64,000 bases of DNA. Origin: Rhynchopus sp. YZ270_cl-10. Lineage: Eukaryota > Euglenozoa > Diplonemea > Diplonemida > Diplonemidae. The position numbers and the translations under genes are program-made. The stretch spans positions 744,001 to 808,000 of the forward strand of contig OZ037887.1 in NCBI GenBank assembly GCA_964035575.1. The letters run 5' to 3'. Positions within the stretch are counted from its first letter, which is position 1. Each line of letters begins with the position of its first letter. The notes beneath the pieces were generated by a model, which searched no databases, was not told the origin of the DNA, and worked only from the letters and a program-made list of their open reading frames with translations. Positions 1 through 9,463 of this stretch are shown in pieces.

Positions 1-700
1 TTTCGGGCGGATTCGGGCGCTTTTTCCTTAGTGAAAACCGACTAGGTAGGTTTCTATTCATTTTTGCAAAAAACTTTTTATATTTGGAAATATTTGATGT
101 CAAATCTGTCAAAATAAGCAAGAATCGAAAACTTTTGTACACCTGAGTGCACTTTGGGAATCACCACCAAACACGGGTTTTCTGACTATCATGTGCTTAT
201 TCCCACCCAAAACACACTATGAACCGGGGTTTCACCATTTTTTCGTATTTCAAGGTGAATTTTTGTGAATTGTCGGGTCACAGGGTGGTTCTGACCCATT
301 CTCGGGGTGTTTCGGACTTTTTGCTCAATTTTTTTTTCTTTGAACAAATTTTGTGCCAATCTTTCAAATAAAGCGTAAAATTTTTACACTGGTGGCATGC
401 TTCCCAGCACACATAAGATACTCCAGTGCACCGATTGTGCGCCCGAATTCGCCCGAATTACGTATAAATTCCCTTTAAAACGCCCGAAATATATTTCGGG
501 CACATTTCGGGCGCTCGGGACCCGCGCCCGAAAAATCCGCCCGAATTCGCCCGAAATTTTTTTCGGGCGGTCCAAGTATGACCACTGCACGGGGATCCCA
601 AAAATGCAATCCAAGTCAAAAAGTTGAAAAAAAAACACACCTAAAAACACATGGCCCAAGAATGGCCCAAAAGGGTCCAAATCGTCCCGTCAGCCGCACC
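1..700. repeat. Degenerate foldback element, cut by the window edge
   Basis: This is non-coding. Between about 440 and 575 the units GCCCGAA and TTCGGGC alternate and can fold back on each other, and the same units start at position 1. A stretch near 280-310 (CAGGGTGGTTCTGACCCATT) is also found near the right ends of the elements at 13654-15204 and 34802-35986. Positions 579-610 carry the TGACC..CACTGCACGGGG..CCCAAAAATGCAA core found in other elements here. The left end lies outside the window and no target duplication could be assigned. Confidence 0.45.
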
Positions 701-817
701 ATTTTAGGCACTTTTTGCACATAGAACCTCCTGTGTTGCCAACCAACGTCCTCCAAAAGGTGTCCTGTACCTACCTGGGTACCTGGGTGCCCAGGCACCA
801 CCCAGACTTCGCCAACT

Positions 818-968
818 TCACAACTCTTCACAACTCTTCACAACTCTTCACAACTCTTCACAACTTTTCACAACTCTTCACAACTCTTCACATACACGTT
901 TTTGTGAAAATTTGTGAAGAGTTGTGAATAGTTGTGAATAGTTGTGAAGAGTTGTGAAGAGTTGTGAA
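818..968. repeat. Inverted arrays of a 10-bp repeat
   Basis: The left arm is a run of TTCACAACTC units and the right arm a run of GAGTTGTGAA units, the reverse complement, so the whole stretch can form a long hairpin. Similar TTGTGAAAAG arrays lie inside the elements at 17723-18209 and 51661-52158, so this may be a relic of that family. Confidence 0.7.
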
Positions 969-1019
969 TTGAAATGAAAATTTGTATTTTTCGATACCCC
1001 GGAACACACCATACTATTT

Positions 1020-4000
1020 ATATTTTCTTTCAAAATAAATCAACGCCATCAAATACACATTCCTTTTTATTTCCCTTTCAGTGATATTATGTTTTGTCTA
1101 TTTTTCTTCTTCTCGTTACAATGTATGCTTTGTTTTTTTTTTTTTTTTTTTTTTTTTTGGAAAAAAAAAAATATCGGTAATCCCGTGGAGTGCACTCCGC
1201 TCCTCTTTAGTGGGTGAATTTCCACCCCCAGAGAAAACACCAGATTTCATTTTTTTTTTGCAGTTTTTGCTGCTTTTTCTCCAGATGGCTGGCATCGTAG
1301 GTGAGGGTCAGTCGGAGGTGCCTGCATCAATAACTACCATTTTGTCTTCTATTCTCTTTCTCGTTGAGATGTCTTGTCCCCAGTGAGGCTCAATTCATCG
1401 TAATCATTGTATGTTCTCTCTCGCACAACGCTGTTTTGCACCCTTCTTTGCTTTAGTACCACAATACGTTTTCTTTTCTCTCTTTCAAACCACTGTTCCA
1501 TATTTCCCTTTTTTTGCTTCCGTCCAATCAAAATGTGACAACGAAACCAGACAAGACCCTTGGCAAAAGTGTGCCAACTTGTCTGATTTATTTATTTATT
1601 TTTTTTTTTTTGAAAACTTATTCCTGTTTTCCCTTCTCCCCTCCTCCTCCTCCTCCCCATCTCTCCTTCACTTCAAAAAACCACTTTTTGTATTTTTTCT
1701 GGTCTCTTTTTACATTGTTTTCTTTAACAGGTGGATAAAGCTCCATCTTTCGATTGAAAATTATATCTTAATCTTTTAACAGAAAGGACATGCAGCTATT
1801 CACCGTGTCAATTACTAAACACCTGAGGCCCAGGGTCGTCTTTACCAGCTTTTTTTCTTCTCCCCCCCTATTTTTGTGTGTGCTTGATGCACAGGTGAGG
1901 CACATATTCATCTTGTTCAGAGCGTTTATGTCTTCATTTTTTTCATATTTTCCCATATTTTCAAGAGTTTTCCCTTTTTTTTTTTGTTCCATATCTGCAG
2001 TCGATTATTATCAAGATATCCTCCTTTTTCGAATCTCGTTCAAATATTGTGGGCATATCAAGGTGACTAAGCACAGAGAGGCTTAGGATCATCTTATAAA
2101 CTTTTTCTTGTCATTTAGCTTCAGGATGAGGCTAACTGAGCAATACGTTTATTTCTCTTTTTTTTTGAATTCAAAGAAACCCCTCTTTTTCCCCCTTTTC
2201 CATTTCCATATGGAAGAATTGTACAAAAAAAAAAGGCAGTTTTGTACCACATTGCCCTCTATTTATTTGTTCAGATGTAAAATCACGAAAATGGATGTAG
2301 GACTGCATGGGTTGGGGTGTCCACCCAGGTACAGCGCCGGTCATTGTACCAAGGTACACTGTTCACAGAGGGCTTTTGTATTTCAAGTCAACTTTGTTTT
2401 TTTTCCCCCCTTCTCCAAGATTTTTACCCTAAAAAAACATACGTTCTTTGAGTGTTGTCAGCGCTCGCTCTTTTTTTTTTTTTTTCTTGTTGAAAGAATG
2501 CAGAATAAAGCTACTTTTTTTATGTAGAAAGTGGAGAGCCGATGTGGCAACAATCCTTCACTCCTCTCAACAACCTTTGGAAAAAAAAACTCGAAATCAA
2601 TTCAAAGAAAATATATAGGTCAGACCAGAGGGGATTAAGAGAGGGATTTTTTTTTGTTTTTCCAGTACCGCTGCGTCCGCCGACTGGTGAGGCGTTCGTA
2701 CCTTCAACTTTCTTTTTTTTGTTGTCTCTACGCGACGGTGAAGTAAATGGCTTTTGTGATTTCACCGTTGGATTGCAAAGGTGAAATAACGCAATTAAGT
2801 GATCTACTTCACCATTGTGTAAAGAAGGGGTGTAGTTGCACTCTCAAATGCTGTTCTGTTCACCCGAATTGAAAAAAAGGTAATTTGTGGAATCTAAAAA
2901 AAGTCTCTCCAATTTCTCTCTGCCACACTCTTTTTTTTTTATGGATTGAGAGGTGTGCCGTTCTGTGAAGAGAATCCGTTCTCCTGTATTTTGTTATTGA
3001 CGTTGTTATTTATTATTTCTTTCAAAAACCAGTGCTCCATCAATCAAAACGACTTTAGCCTAAATTAAGGGGAAAAAGTAGAGATTGCGCGAGGTGGCAG
3101 GCAACTCACTAGTTTCTACAATTTATCAAAAACCTAGAAAACTTCAAAAAAAAAAGGTGTGTCATAAAGAGGATCTACCTGATTTTACCTGAAATTTGAT
3201 GGAGTTTTTGTGGAGTTTAAATACCACCAAACTTCGTCAAAATTTAAGGCAAAATCTGGTAGCAGGATTGAAGCATCTTTGAAGGTATTCTCAAAAAAAA
3301 AGATTTTCAAAAAAAAAATCTGTTTGCTCATTTGCATGGTTTACAACTGTTACAAAAAAAAAGAAATCCTCTACGAAAAAGAATCCCCCCTTCCCCCCTT
3401 TTCCAGGCTCAACCGCACAGAATCCTTTAGCTGATGTGCGCCCCCTGTTAAGGGCCCTTTCATCTTCCAGTCTTTCCTTTATTATTATCCACAAATATTG
3501 TTTTTTTTTGCCATTTTTTATTATTGTATCTCCTCATTTCTCCAAGAATGCCGGACGCTCAAAAAAGCACAAAAGAAAAGTTTATTAAAAGAAATCATTC
3601 AAATTCATCAAGAAAGCTGGGTCAATCTCTTCTTATCTCTTTTTGGAGAGTGGCCAAAAAAAGAAAAAAGAAAAAAAGTATAGTGGAGCAGTAGGGTGGC
3701 TACGCTAATACAATCAAGTTTTCAAAAAAAAAAAAAAGTAAATCAGTTGACAGTTGCATACTAGATTTTCATCCAAATCCAAATTCAAATCAAGATTATT
3801 AGTTTTTCTTTTTAAAAAAAAGTGAGATCCAGGTCAACCTTTTTCTTATTCATCAGCAAAGGTTTCGCTCAAAAAATTGATGTATATGAAAAAGGCGGGG
3901 TTCTCATATTAGGAGAGATTGATTGCACAGTGGACTTTGCACAATGTGGCAACTATACACTCAACAATTTTTCAAAAGAAAAAAAACAAGGTATAGGTGG

Positions 4001-4215
4001 AGCTCATCCTCAGATGGTCTCCACTAATAACCAACCAAGTTTTCAAAAAATACGAAGAATAACGAAAAAGAAATGACAGTGTTACATAGTACTATGAGAA
4101 TGGGGGGAAAATGGTGGAAAAAAAAGGCGGGTCACCGATAGTAATACAATCGTATAGTGCATATGGGTTGTGTGCACCTCCCCTCATCCCATCTTGAGGT
4201 TTTACAGGAGGCCCT
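1020..4215. other. Gene-free pyrimidine-rich spacer
   Basis: No supportable gene. Open frames here are low-complexity Phe/Lys/Pro runs caused by poly-T, poly-A and CT tracts. It holds intergenic repeat modules: the stem-loop module at 2060-2103, a TGGAGCACACTC-like CTACGCTAATACAA module near 3680-3731, an altered copy near 3997-4050, and ACTGTGGCAACA-type modules near 3935. Positions 1286-1320 resemble 30479-30500 in the first intron of the Cas1p-like gene. Confidence 0.6.
2060..2103 (+). repeat. Stem-loop intergenic module, CTAAGC type
   Basis: AGGTGACTAAGC, loop ACAGAGAG, GCTTAGGATCATCTTATAAA, then a T-rich tail. The CTAAGC/GCTTAG stem is perfect. Other copies are listed at 15793, 20502, 32074, 32673, 36028, 48074, 52962 and 58497. 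Confidence 0.6.
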
Positions 4216-4449
4216 TATTGTGGCAGTGCTGTAAGAATACGCTTACGGATACGTAAGAATACGTAAGAATACGTAAGAATACGTAAGAATACGTAAGAAT
4301 ACGTAAGAATACGTAAGAATACGTAAGAATACGTAAGAATACGTAAGAATACGTAAGAATACGTAAGAATACGTAAGAATACGTAAGAATACGTAAGAAT
4401 ACGTAAGAATACGCTCCAGAATACGTATTCTTACAGCACTGTATTGTGG
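4216..4449. mobile_element. hAT-like MITE filled with 10-bp tandem repeats
   Basis: The element spans 4224-4441. Its ends are inverted repeats (CAGTGCTGTAAGAATACG on the left, CGTATTCTTACAGCACTG on the right) and it is flanked by a perfect 8-bp target duplication, TATTGTGG, at 4216-4223 and 4442-4449. An 8-bp duplication and a CAGTG tip are typical of the hAT superfamily. The body at 4251-4410 is 16 perfect copies of ACGTAAGAAT, which also resembles the inner part of the terminal repeat. It has no coding capacity, so it must have been moved by a transposase from elsewhere. Confidence 0.88.
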
Positions 4450-5517
4450 GGGTTCAGGGATGGGGGGGTTTTTTTCTTCTTCTTTCGAGAAAGGTTTAGG
4501 TTCATCTTACAAACTTTTATTTGCAGTCTCTCTGGATTCCTTTTTTTTCCCGCTCTCTTATACTGAAAAAAAAATTGACATTAGGAAAGAAGAAGCGAGC
4601 GTTGTCGCCCGATACATTATTTTTTTATGGTGACTTCGGTTTTTTTTTACCCTTTTTCTTTGTTGTAATTTAGTGGAGCAACGCAATTCCACATTTTTTC
4701 CCCCAAAAAAAAAAAAAAATATCAGCAAAAAAGGAGGATGGATAATGTGAAAGGCAAACCGTTCTCTCTCATCTTTTTGTCTCTTCTTCGGTGAAAGGCA
4801 GCGAAATAATCAGAGCAGACTCAGCAAATTGGCAACCTTGTAAGTGAAATATACTTCCTCCATTTTAAAGTTGACACAACAAAAAAAAAAAATTTACTGC
4901 CACCCAAGGCAAAAAAAACCCCTCCCTTTTACCCCACAAAGTGAGAAATATTTTGGGTTTTTTTGGAGGGAATTCCCTTCCCATTTGGTGCCTCTTCTCT
5001 TTTTTTTTTCTCTAAAGATGTCTGTGCACGAGAGGCACATTCATCTTTCAAGTTTTTTTCCTTCCTTTCCCTCTCTGTCCCCATCCCCTTTTTCGTGCAC
5101 TGCTGTTATTATGACAAAAGTGCAGCCACCAAAAAAAAACAAAAGTGGAGATTTGCACAACTGTGGCAACACAAACCGAGGCAACTACACAACAATTTAT
5201 CAAACAAACAAAAAAAAAAAAAAAAAAAAACAAAATTACAAAGTATTTCCAGAGCATGGTATTGATTGCGATCAAGGTCACGAAGCGGAGGCTTAGCATC
5301 ATCGTGTAGGATTTTTTTTTTTCTCTCTTTTCCTCTTTTTTTCCACTCCCCCTCTTTTACTTTCGTGCGCCGATTTGGGCCACGTTGATCCAAAAAAAAT
5401 GAAAAATGGGAAACTAAAAGGCATTCCAAAGTACACTGCCCCATCTGTATTTCCCTAGGATTCGGTACAAAGCTGCCCTTTGTGGGGTGCCTTTTTTGTG
5501 CACTCTCTCAACCTTTT
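4450..5517. other. Gene-free spacer with repeat modules
   Basis: No gene supported. It is homopolymer-rich. It carries the TGTGC-type stem-loop module at 5016-5062, a GTGGAGATTTGCACAACTG module near 5142-5210 and a degenerate CTAAGC-type module near 5255-5312 (GATTGCGATCAAGGTCACGA). Confidence 0.55.
5016..5062 (+). repeat. Stem-loop intergenic module, GTGC type
   Basis: GTGC, loop ACGAGAG, GCAC, then ATTCATCTTTCAAGTTTTT. It has the same loop and tail as the CTAAGC-type modules but different paired stems. Other copies lie at 16523-16565, 18773-18812 and 58319-58362. Confidence 0.55.
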
Positions 5518-6074
5518 TTAGGGGGTCCCAAACGTAGGCACCAACTGCACAAAATGCTGTATCGTATGAGAACGGAGGCTTGACAGTACAGTAGGGTGGT
5601 CATGCACGATAGCATGAATCGTATCGGTTGCGTTCAGACGGTGTCCACTCTGTCTTTCAAAAAACGTCATATACTGGATAACATCAGAAGAAGCCTGTGG
5701 ATATCCGGTCACAATCTTCATGATAAGTCTGTATCCTAGACGCAAAATGACGTGAAGCGTAACGTACATTGGGTTTCCCAAATCTGAGAGCACCAACCTA
5801 TTTGAGTCAAACGGCGCAGCAAGGATTTGATAGATCAGATGGTGAAGACCTTGTTCAAACAGAATTTTCTGACGTGCCTTGATTGGCGGTGCCTTCGATA
5901 CGATAAGCGACTCTGCCGTCAAAATCGCTGACTGAATAGAAATCGGAAGGTACGGCTGCTTAAAGCACGACGTCTGCCCATTATTAAGATACACCAACGG
6001 AGGAGACATCGACGGCGAAGGATGGGTCTGCTTTTGTAGATTCTCCTCGCTTCCATCAGCCTGCACGACACACC
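5518..6074 (-). CDS. IP3-receptor-like RIH-domain fragment
   Basis: The minus-strand frame encodes about 185 residues resembling the RIH region of inositol 1,4,5-trisphosphate receptors, which are calcium-release channels of the ER. The clearest stretch is ILRLGYRLIMKIVTGYPQAS followed by a segment with TFFERQSGHRLNATDTIHAI, which lines up with the family pattern in which a Tyr/Phe-Met-Gln-Gly segment precedes EDTITALLHNN. The frame is entered through TTTGTTACAG (minus strand, about 6075-6084), a good 3' splice site, so this looks like an internal exon. No channel domain, IP3-binding core or partner exon is visible and no GTATG donor follows the 3' end. The flanks are ordinary intergenic modules, including GGCTTTGTATTTCAAGTCAA near 6140. 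It is therefore more likely a displaced gene fragment than a working gene, though an exon of a long gene with distant exons is possible. Confidence 0.5.
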
Positions 6075-6102
6075 CTGTAACAAAGGAGACCAAATCGCAC
6101 AA

Positions 6103-7640
6103 AACTGCAGTAGTCGCGCAGTTTTTTTGAGGTACACTGTGAGGGCTTTGTATTTCAAGTCAAACTTTTTTTGTGCTTGCATCTTGAGTTTCGCTCGATG
6201 ATTGAGGTGCCTGTATATTATACAATTTGTTCTCATTCTATTCAACGTTATCATATTAATAATTATGTGTTTCAAAGCCATAGTTTAAGTTAAATCCGTG
6301 ATACAAAAAATAGTGTCGCACACTCTAGGGTGGCTACACTAATACAACCAAGTTTTCAAGTAAAGTGTTCATTGCAATCACTTTTTTTTTTTAAAAAGGA
6401 GGAGAGCGGTCGTCCTGTTCTGTGCGTTCGGATACTGTGTTTTGGGTTTCATTGACTAACCTGTTGTCATTTCAGATTCAACGCCTCTCGACACCCTCTC
6501 CACCCACCCCCCCCCTCACACACACCCCCAGCCCCCATGTAAGATTTTTTTTCTTTTCATTTCCCCCTTTCTCAGTTCTGTCCCGTTTTATCTTTCTTTG
6601 GTATTTTTTTCCCCCCCCCAAAAAAAGGTTTAGGAATTCATACCTTTTTTTTCTTCTCTTCAAAAAAAAAAGCAAGGGTACATTTGTCGCACCCTCTTTG
6701 CTTTCTTTTCGTTTCGTTTAAGAAAAGAAAGTATATGAAATAATCTTCTCTTTTTCCCCCCCTCAATTTCCATTTCCCATTTATTCTCCTCCCCCTTCTC
6801 TCTTCCACTCCTGGAAGGGAAAGGGGAGCAGGGAGGGTTTTCTGAAGGGTGAGTACACTGTTTGACGGCTACTCACCTTTGTTTAACCAATTCATCTTTT
6901 TTCTCTTTTTTTCTCTTTTAAAATTTTCCTCCTTTTTTTTTAAACCCCCAAAATGTGCTAAATATATTGACAATAAACCATTCGATCAAGGCTCAGTAAG
7001 CCTCCTGAAGGTTTTAAAGGGGAGAGGCAATCGCCACCCCCTTGCACTTCTGTTAATCAGAAGAAATGAACCAGCTTCTCAATTTAGGTGACCAACCACA
7101 GAGATGACTGGTAATCTAAAGTCCAACCCAGTGTGGATCATTTCCCTCCTCATCCCCCCTTTTTTTTGCAATGCTTTTGTTTTTAACCACCCGAAGCCTG
7201 AATCCCAGATTTTTTTTTAGTAGTTATTCTATCTGTGGCAAATACTGTGTTGTTAACGCTTCTTCTTTTTTTGGAGGTTACTGTGCCTGCACGTTGCTCA
7301 GAAAACCTCTTCGAATCAGTCAGCAGGTGATAAATGTCACGTTTCTTTGTTTTTTTTTTAATCGGGACTATACCCCAATCAGGTGTCTGCCTCTCTCTCT
7401 TCCCCCCCCCCCCCAAAAAAAAAAAGTGTTCTTTAGTTCCGTGATCATGCCATACCTTTTTTATAATGTTGCAAAATTCGTTTGTCTCGATGTGTTTTTT
7501 TTTTTCATCTGGCCTAAAAACAAAGTGGGGTGGGTTATGTTTACATCGTTCTTCCTCCTCCTGCTCCCCCCTGCGTATAGTGCTGTTGCATAGCAGTCCA
7601 CTGACATTCCAAGCCCTGCCTCAGCCCAAACACATTTCTT
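6103..7640. other. Gene-free spacer
   Basis: No gene supported. The stretch is CT-rich with long homopolymers. It contains a CTACACTAATACAACCAAG module near 6318-6360. Confidence 0.55.
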
Positions 7641-7649
7641 CCATTGCAG
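7641..7649 (+). promoter_or_regulatory. Candidate 3' splice site upstream of the Cys-rich gene
   Basis: CCATTGCAG lies 33 nt before the chosen ATG. It would serve as the acceptor of a 5'UTR intron or of spliced-leader trans-splicing; the sequence alone cannot separate these. Confidence 0.4.
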
Positions 7650-7682
7650 ATATCCACCCACTCACCTAAACAAAACCACACA

Positions 7683-8468
7683 ATGAAGGCAGCCCTGCTG
7701 TGTCTTGCGTCTCTCTGTGCCACAGTGGTGGCACAGCAGAGTACTCCGGCGCTTTCCCTGGGGTGCAGGCTTGCATGTGGGACGGGTGTGCCGCATGGTT
7801 GGAGCGGAAGCGACGAGGGCCCAAGTGGCTGCCACCGGTGCATCTGCGACAACGGGGATTTGGTATGTCTGAGTGGGGTGGGTGGAATGCTGCCCCCGTG
7901 CAACCTGCCTGGTGCTGCGTGTGGTGCGACGTGTGCGCTTGCGTGCCCGGATGAGGTGGTGCCGCACGGCTGGAGTGGAAGCGACATGGGGCCGAACAAC
8001 TGCAACACGTGCACGTGTGCACACGGTGTGCTGTCGTGCACACAGAACACATGCACTGCACCGACAGCGTGTGCAGCGAAGATGGGGTGTGCACTGCAGT
8101 GCGGGACGTTTGTTGCACACGGGTGGTCGGGGATGAACGAAGGCCCACACGAGTGCCAGCGCTGTTTCTGCGATGACGGTGACCTGATGTGTCGGCAGAG
8201 CGTGGGCGGGGTTGCGCCAGTGTGCGACAACGCACCGACGTGCGAGGACCTGTTTGTGTGCTACGGCACCCCGTCGTGCAACCAGTACGACCCGAACGCA
8301 GCGACCTACGGCCAGAGCGAGTGCTCCGTTCTTGACCACGGAAACTTCCTGTACATCTGCCTTGATGACACGGACGACTCATGCGACCCCAACAACGGAG
8401 GGACGAACTGCCCTGCCTGCTGCCACGAGCACCTCTTCACTGGTAAGTCTGGCAAGTCCACAAAGTAG
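7683..8468 (+). CDS. Secreted cysteine-rich repeat protein
   Basis: The 261-residue product starts with a classic signal peptide (MKAALLCLASLCATVVAQQ), so I start at this Met and not at the in-frame one 13 codons upstream. From about residue 28 to 185 there are three repeats of roughly 45-50 residues with the pattern CxxxCGT..PHGWSGSDEGP..CxxCxCxxGxLxC. This HGWSG-to-CNTCTC arrangement is like pacifastin/VWC-type cysteine modules, which in other organisms act as protease inhibitors or extracellular binding domains; that function is not shown here. The last 75 residues are a different Cys-rich region with a DDTDDSCDPNNGG segment ending in GKSGKSTK. No membrane anchor follows, so the protein is probably secreted. 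Its coding DNA is clearly GC-richer than the flanks. Confidence 0.85.
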   Translation: MKAALLCLASLCATVVAQQSTPALSLGCRLACGTGVPHGWSGSDEGPSGCHRCICDNGDLVCLSGVGGMLPPCNLPGAACGATCALACPDEVVPHGWSGSDMGPNNCNTCTCAHGVLSCTQNTCTAPTACAAKMGCALQCGTFVAHGWSGMNEGPHECQRCFCDDGDLMCRQSVGGVAPVCDNAPTCEDLFVCYGTPSCNQYDPNAATYGQSECSVLDHGNFLYICLDDTDDSCDPNNGGTNCPACCHEHLFTGKSGKSTK

Positions 8469-9043
8469 TGAGCTGCTCCGACCTTGCATCTTCATTTTCA
8501 ACCCAAACTATAATATTTGCATTTATCTTTCAAGCATTTCTTTGCATTTCTGCAGTGTAGTGTTTCGACCACGCGAGTCTTGCCTGTGGTACGCACACCT
8601 GCACAACAGGAGAGGCACCTGACAACACACGGGCGCGGGATCACCCGCTTTGATCTGTGTCTTGTCTGCCTTCTCTTTGTTGTTGTCTTTCATTATGTTT
8701 TTGCTTTTGTTTTTGCTTTTCCACGCTGTTATGTTCACCCTCAAAGAGCGTTGGTACAACACCACGCACATTTGACGATACTTTCTTTGTTTTTATTCAT
8801 TCATTCGGTGATCAGGGGCACTTTTCTGCCACTCTGGTCACAGAAACATCACAAAAATCACAAGGGGGAAAAAAGCGGAAAACCCAAAATCTGATTTTGT
8901 GTGTTTTTTGTGATGTGCTAATTCATTTCATTCGCGTGGCACCCCCACAGTTATGAAAAGGAAATATAAAAATGGTTTCATTTTACCCAGATATATTACT
9001 ACAGTTTTGATTTTCAGCATGCTTCCCACTTTTCTTTTGATAC
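8469..9043. other. 3' flank and spacer, nothing recognised
   Basis: AT-rich sequence after the Cys-rich gene; no gene, RNA or clear repeat was recognised. Confidence 0.5.
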
Positions 9044-9217
9044 TTACCGGAGGAAGACCTGCTTGCTGAGACGGATATCGGCGACCCTGGGGTTGCGTGG
9101 ACTGCGCCGGAGATCACGCAGTCCTTGAAGCGCACGCTTGAGAAGTATTCTGTCGACTTTGACCGCGTCAGTTACTATGTATCTGACACAGCGTCAAACA
9201 ATGTCATCGCCCCTTGA
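9044..9217 (+). pseudogene. Possible hAT-type transposase relic
   Basis: A 57-codon open stretch has no start codon and ends in TGA. It includes WTAPEITQSLKRTLEKYSVD and then VSYYVSDTASNNVIAP. The hydrophobic-SD-x-A-S-N-N pattern is like the second catalytic block of hAT transposases (usually TDNASNN), and the segment before it fits the helical region that normally precedes it; here the Asn after the Asp is Thr. No further transposase blocks were recognised downstream. A single short match is weak evidence, but several hAT-like MITEs occur in the window. Confidence 0.4.
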
Positions 9218-9463
9218 GTGATGTTTTGACATTGCCTCACTTGCTAAGCGCACCACTTGTCCACCGACTTGAAGCGCATGCTCAAAGAGCATAATGGGGA
9301 ATGGAACAGCAACGCTTTTTCTTTGGCTACTTTACTCAAATCCTCCCCCCTGCAGAACACAAACACAACCACATGGTCAGCTCTCTGCGCCACCTGCTGA
9401 CCTGATCTGTCACTATACTCGCCTCCTTCTTCTTCTTCTTCCAATAATTCCCGACACACCAAG

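Noticed and set aside
1081-3494. Many 60-140 codon frames
   Set aside because: Low-complexity Phe, Lys and Pro runs from homopolymers, with no domain and no coding-type composition.
4251-4410. Regular short repeats as a CRISPR array
   Set aside because: The copies are head-to-tail with no spacers, lie inside a MITE with 8-bp duplications, and the genome is eukaryotic.
7541-8382. Long minus-strand frames over the secreted Cys-rich gene
   Set aside because: They are antisense shadows of a GC-rich coding region; the plus frame has a signal peptide and ordered Cys repeats.
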